Source: Hypholoma sublateritium FD-334 SS-4
Lineage: Eukaryota > Basidiomycota > Agaricomycetes > Agaricales > Strophariaceae
Length of the DNA stretch: 64,000 bases
Direction of reading: 5' to 3'
NCBI GenBank assembly: GCA_000827495.1
Contig: KN817529.1
Coordinates: 186,001 to 250,000, forward strand
The translations under genes were made by a program, and so were the position numbers. How positions within the stretch are numbered: the stretch's first letter is position 1; the number at the start of each line of letters is the position of its first letter. The notes under the pieces are model-generated. The model was given only the letters and a program-made list of their open reading frames with translations, was not told where the DNA came from and made no database searches. This document shows positions 59,393-64,000 of the stretch, piece by piece.

Positions 59393-60374
59393 CTACACGC
59401 GCAGATGGGGTATCTGATTTTGCGGTGCCAGGTATTGCGAGCCTGGAGTTCTGGGGCTTGAGCTTGAGCTTGTTGGAGTCATCAATGTTTCGCCGTCTTC
59501 AAGACGCGATTCGGCATTAGAAATCCCCGTTTCTGTGGTTTCACTTCCATCCGCATTTCCGGCCCTTGCACCCGCAGAAGGAACCATGTCAATGGGTGCA
59601 CTGGAGCGATTCTCATAGCCTGACTTCACGCGGTTGTTGGATACAGATTCGCTGCACGTTGAGAATTAGGTGGGCCGCAAATGAGTAAGACGTAGAAGAA
59701 TGCCGTACCGAATCTCCGCAATTAGGTCGTCGATGGCGTACCACGCTAGCGGACCGTACGCCACTCCTCGCCACCACCCTAGCAGGTCACCTGGGCCGAT
59801 ATAGGCATGCGCGTGAAGATGATCGGTGACGGGTATCTTGCTATCTTTGAACGGCGGGGTTATGAAGCCAATACGGAACTGGCTATTCGCAGCCTGCAAA
59901 GGCGCTGGTGGAGGTGCCGTGGAAGGGGTGACCGGCGTAGATGCGGGGAGAAGAGATCCAAGCAAGCGGGTCGCGAGGTTTCGTACGTTCACAAGCAGCG
60001 GTAAATCGGCAGACGACTAGAACAGGAAGAAATAAGTAAGAGCGAGATAGAGCCAAACATGCTGGCCAGGAGACGCCCAACACACCAAGGTGTATATTGA
60101 TGGTACATGAAGACTGCGGATTTGGACATGAGAACTTTTGGCTTATACGAAGTGAAATAATGGCCTACTTGAACGCAATGATAATGTGTCCTTTAGATGA
60201 GACTGGATTCGCCTTTTCTCGATATGCCGTGAAATTGTCGTCTCGCCAGAGAACCTCGGGCTGGGTTGAACCTGCGGGAAACGAGGGGTTGCGCGGCGAG
60301 TTTGGTGTTGTGTGGGAAGCTGTAGCAACAATGCCGCACATAGGGCAGCCAGCTTTGGGCGCAAATGAGGCCAT
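59393..60374 (-). CDS. HIT (histidine triad) domain protein
   Basis: Nucleotide hydrolase/transferase-fold protein. Exons 60169-60374, 60086-60113, 59709-60016 and 59393-59651 total 801 nt, 266 residues. CPMCGIV near the N-terminus, VLWRDDNFTAYREKANPVSS then KGHIIIAFNLHVPSIYTL, and the catalytic triad region VTDHLHAHAYIGP identify a HIT protein; the His-x-His-x-His pattern is HLHAHA rather than the usual HLHLH. Between the two blocks is a Pro/Ala-rich insert (STPVTPSTAPPPAPLQAA). The C-terminal 80 residues are Ser/Thr-rich and probably disordered. Substrate unknown. It diverges from translin-associated factor X with 155 bp between starts. An upstream in-frame ATG exists at 60524, but 60374 fits homolog-like length better. 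Confidence 0.85.
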
Positions 60375-60529
60375 CTCTCTGTACGGTTGTGAGTCGGGAA
60401 GATGACTGTTGGTCGCTGAGTTTGAGTTTAGTACTGAGTACTTAGTGCGAAGACGGTTCTGGTCAAGCCTAAAGCAGCTACTCGGAGTCTCTTCATTAAT
60501 GTCGTACACGTGACTATTTGGCATTTCTC

Positions 60530-61680
60530 ATGGCCGCGACCATCATCAACACCGACGCGACAGCGAGCACTAGTCAAGGTTTTGTTGATCGCTTTGACAC
60601 CTTCAGAGCGGACTTGGACGACTATAATGACAGAAGGGAACGGTTGATCAAGGTATATGCGCCTCTGCAGCGCTTTAAATCGCGTTTCCGACCCCACATC
60701 TAGGCCAGCCGTGACATCACCAACCTTTCCAAGAAAGTCATCTTCCTTCTGCATCGCATTGCCCAGGGCAACCTCGAGCCGAACCAAGACGACGAGGCGC
60801 TTGCAAAAGATGCGGCGCAGCAGGGATATGCCAAACTCCGCGAAGTCCAGGAGCTCTACTCGCGTCTGCGGCCAGAGTTGCAGGGCGACAAGTTCTGGAG
60901 ATATCAAAGACAGATATCCCCTGGACTACAGGAATACATTGAAGCTCTCAGCTTCGCGCACTATCTCGACAAAGGAACGCTAATCACCTTCGACGAAGTC
61001 CAAAAGACTCTCACAGATCCAGAGGGCATCGAGGTTGGTCTTGGGACTTGCATGTTCTCGATGTCCTACTGAACAGCGGTAGTACTTCCCGTTGACTATC
61101 TCAGACTATCTTCTTGGGCTGTCGGATCTAACCGGCGAGCTCATGCGTTTTGCAATATCTGGGATTGCGCATCGCGGTGGACGGAGGAAAGCCCAAAATG
61201 TCTGCGCATTCGTTCGGGGATGCAAGGCCGGTAAGTTGGCACCCCCCTGCACCTCCCCTCTGTTTTACCTGCACTTTTCATTGGATACACGAAAAACGTC
61301 CACCGCATCGTTATCGCTCCCATGTTTGGCCTTGTAAATGACAATGATCATAACTTTCCTCAGATTTTGAACGATGGATACCATACGTCCGCGAGTTGAA
61401 GAAGAAGCAATCAGTCACCTCCCAATCGCTTGAAAAAATTGAAGACGGTCAGTCCACACTCCTGCGATGCTTTAGACATTTCTATCTCCAGTGCTTATCT
61501 TCGTGATTTGTTGCAGCGGCCTATGCAATCATGGTCAGAACCTCTGAGTACGATCTATCACCCGAAATGCTCGACGACATCGTTGCGCAGTCCATCTCAA
61601 GCTATCGCGACACGAGCCGCCAGGCTGTCGGGCGCGGGAGAGGGGATGACCTGAGCGACGATGAAGATACCACAAATTGA
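60530..61680 (+). CDS. Translin-associated factor X (TSNAX/TRAX)
   Basis: Catalytic partner of translin in the C3PO endoribonuclease. Exon 1 (60530-60652) reads MAATIINTDATASTSQGFVD and DRRERLIK; the next begins ASRDITNLSKKVIFLLHRIA, as in TRAX. Then PGLQEYIEALSFAHYLDKGT, LITFDEVQKTL, YFPLTISDYLLGLSDLTGEL and MRFAISGIAHRGGRR, then WIPYVRELKKKQSVTSQSLE, AAYAIMVRTSEYDLSPEMLD, and an acidic tail. The Glu residues in LQEYIEA and LTGEL are where TRAX has its metal-binding catalytic acids. The acidic SDDEDTTN end is ordinary for the family. Introns are canonical, including one near 61033-61081. No translin gene is seen in the window. Confidence 0.93.
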
Positions 61681-62170
61681 AGATCGAAAATTACACGCAT
61701 TGCAAATATATTTCCATCAGACCTTTTCTTCTCCCTCGTTCTTTTTCACTCGCTGATAGAGCGGCGAACAAAAACGTGCAAACTCTAGTGTTTTCTCCTA
61801 TGTCTTCTTTTTTGTCGTGCATTCAAGTTGGTATGGCTATTCGTAATGATGACATGATGTTGGCCGCCTTATGCAATACGCAAGAACACATGGGCGTGCC
61901 TCACCCAGGTTGTTGGAATCTCAAGGACGTACCAGACGATTGGCCGGATCCATTGATTATGCACATGTGAACGGCCGCATGTCGCAAGATTCGGGCCTTA
62001 CTTTACAGTTTTATAGGTTAGAAAACTCTGAATAAGACGAACTCAAAACATAGCATGTAAGATACAAGGTTTACAATAGTTGTGTATGAGAATGATCTCC
62101 TCATGCTCTCCTATGCAAGATGGCAGATCCACAACTCGTGTTCGCTATCGAGATATACAAATGACCATGG
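61681..62170. other. Convergent intergenic region
   Basis: 490 bp between the stops of the TRAX gene (plus) and the unidentified gene (minus). A 97-codon plus-strand frame at 61677-61970 lies largely here. Its last part (LCNTQEHMGVPHPGCWNLKD) looks protein-like but has no splice context; it may be chance or 3' UTR. Nothing else is seen. Confidence 0.35.
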
Positions 62171-64000
62171 TTAAAGGCTGGGCATCTGTATACTGATCAC
62201 TTTCCCCTTGTTCCCGTCTTCCGTGCACAGCTGATATTGAAGAAGATACGACGCAAAATGAATGGGTTCCGCGGCTTCGGGAGCGCTACAATCTTCTTCA
62301 ACATGTACTCCGTTTGCGAACCAAAATGACTGCAGCTGAGTAATAGCGCACGATAACGGCCCGAGCCCGTCGATGAAAGCGACAGTTGTTTCCAGCGCAG
62401 CCAAAGGAAACGACTGCGACTCGTGTGACGAGGCGCTGAGTGCGTCGTTTGGGGGCTCGTTTAAATTGGGCAGAGGCACCAGCACTATGTCCACCAACGT
62501 CGTAGCGGGCATCAAGTTGTTGTCTCCATTTGCCTCAAAAGGGAACAGTTCCGAATAGAAGAGGTGATGAACTGACTTTGGGACAGGATTATCTAGACGC
62601 GCAGCACTTTGAATGGTGCCTAAGGAAGTCTGAAAATTGTCTGATTCCATAGAGTCTCCTTTCTCGAAGGTTGAAAGAGAGCCCGGCGGTGTTCGGCTTG
62701 GTGAAGCCTGCTCTCTATCAATATCGTGTTCTCTGTCAAAAGAAATGGGGCCCTCGTCAGCTACGGGCCGCGCATGATCAATTGTGGGAGCAGTCTGTGC
62801 GTCTGCATCGGTCAACAAAGTGTTCCCCCCGAAGGATACTTGTCGAACCCAAAAAACACACATGACAATCAAACGAACGATGCTTCCCAAAGACGCGAAG
62901 AGGTGTCGATATATCGAGAGGAAGCTGCGGCCGTCGCGGTCTAGATATACGGGAACTTTATTCGCAGCTTCAAGTGGGGGAGTAGGATGATTGTGCAGAT
63001 TAAGTTCAACAGATGGTCCAGCGCGATATTGACCAGGACCTTCAGCGAGCCCATCTTGTTCCTTGATGTCGTCGCCGATGTCTTCTCCGCTCTTAGTTTC
63101 GCCTGGAAGAGACGCATCGAATCCCTGTGACAAAATGTCCGATTTCCAGACGTCAGATTGCAGGGAAATTCCCTCAGTTTGAGACGGCGGAGGAGATGCT
63201 GGAGGAGTCGGAGGTGCACTGGCATTCCAGGTAGGGCGGGGAGCAAGCACCTTGTGGTCGGTCGTTATTACTGCCCCCCAATCCTGGCGGGATGTACGAG
63301 CGTTTTGCCCTGTTAGCCTGTAGACGGGTGTAATTGTAAAATCCCTGCTAGATATTTTGATCCTGGGGTATGCTGCGCGTAAAGGCTGCGTTTGTTGAAT
63401 GGCGAAAACATGTATAGACTCCCTGTTCGCAGGAATGATAGCAAATTCCTCGGCCTCGAATTTTGTCAGGGCCTTGTCCAATAGCGAGCGGTCGAGTTCA
63501 ATGAGCCTGGTCATGTGGTGTGAGGGCCAAAATGATAAAAATGCGCAACGTATAGGTAGATTTAAGGGTCTAGGGGCAAGGACGACAGCCTGCTCCTTGA
63601 TATCGCTTGCTAAGATATTCCACCCATCCAAATTACAATGTGACATAATCTGTTCAACAAATGCGGCGGGGTCTTGAAGCTCGTCTTTGGTTCGTAAGAT
63701 AAGTCTTCCCGAGCCAGAGATAGTCACAAGATTGTTGGGGGATACGGACAACGTCATGTTGGGCGACGCAGCGAAAATGTAGGTTGGACAGAGGGCCTGA
63801 GTTTTTTCAGCTTCCTTCGGGACGAAAATCAACGCAGACGCGTTTGTCAGATTGCTGATGAACCTTTACATCGATCATGGTAAGTGTGCGTAACAAGTCA
63901 ATATGCTCCAGCACAAACCCATTTTTTCCCAATGCCCAGGTGCGAAAACTTTGAGATGGATTCTTGATTGTTGCAACTTCTAGATCTTCGACGTCATTGG
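62171..64000 (-). CDS. Unidentified protein, C-terminal part (5' end beyond window)
   Basis: Not recognised. A long exon (62171-63854, 561 codons) joins an upstream exon (63895-64000, cut by the window edge) across a short 40-nt intron; the join reads GFVLEHIDFNLTNASALIFV and is in phase. The first ~220 residues look globular (YIFAASPNMTLSVSPNNLVT; VLAPRPLNLPIRCAFLSFWP; RIKISSRDFTITPVYRLTGQ). A Pro/Ser-rich linker follows, then one hydrophobic stretch (HLFASLGSIVRLIVMCVFWV) that could be a membrane segment or amphipathic helix, then a second linker and a globular end (VDIVLVPLPNL; YLLQYQLCTEDGNKGKVISI). The translation-start-like codon at 63832 is TTG and is not a start. Confidence 0.8.

Noticed and set aside
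63600..63854. Start codon for the unidentified gene at 63832
   Set aside because: The codon there is TTG and the frame is open upstream; it joins an in-phase exon at 63895, so the true start lies beyond the window.

Overview
The window is nuclear DNA from a filamentous basidiomycete, most likely an Agaricomycete. Genes sit on both strands and are broken by many introns of about 48-60 nt with GTRNGT-like donors, CTNA branch points and YAG acceptors. There are no operons. The gene set is fungal (Rpd3 deacetylase, Rad14/XPA, Blm10, Mtc1, biotin synthase), and single-copy BTB and BTG/Tob proteins occur as they do in mushroom-forming fungi. All assignments come from reading conceptual translations and splice sites by eye. 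No database search was run.

Layout. 1-2.3 kb: the 5' part of an Ulp1-type SUMO protease (minus strand, cut by the window edge) and an intron-containing elongator tRNA-Met. 3.2-3.7 kb: a Yippee/Moh1 protein. 3.7-12.7 kb: gene-poor, holding one small probable gene (6.5 kb) and coding-like scraps. 12.7-16.1 kb: a Ras-type GTPase, a BTB protein and a PXMP4/PMP24-like peroxisomal membrane protein. 18.6-31.4 kb: a dense block with Mtc1-like protein, complex I 30-kDa subunit, SPF27/BCAS2, a 1703-residue disordered protein, succinyl-CoA ligase beta and a DinB-like protein. 31.8-38 kb: Rpd3-type HDAC, XPA/Rad14 and acyl-CoA thioesterase. 38-47 kb: sparse, with ribosomal protein S27, a BTG/Tob protein and a 118-residue orphan. 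47.2-64 kb: biotin synthase, an RXT2-like protein, Blm10/PA200, a HIT protein, translin-associated factor X, and an unidentified protein cut by the right edge.

The genes do not form one pathway; they are mostly housekeeping. Loose themes are chromatin (Rpd3-type HDAC plus a possible Rpd3L subunit), mitochondrial metabolism (complex I, succinyl-CoA ligase, probably biotin synthase), peroxisomes (PXMP4-like, thioesterase) and protein turnover (SUMO protease, Blm10). I see no clear mobile element, CRISPR array or secondary-metabolite cluster.

The most interesting observations concern gene structure. The Ras gene appears to need a 2-nt microexon. The thioesterase has a 9-nt microexon. Biotin synthase has a 21-nt exon that splits its iron-sulfur cysteine motif. 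The Blm10 C-terminal Tyr-Tyr-Ala motif is split by a final intron. Ribosomal protein S27 has an ATG-only first coding exon. Two gene pairs diverge from intergenic regions of 122 and 155 bp.
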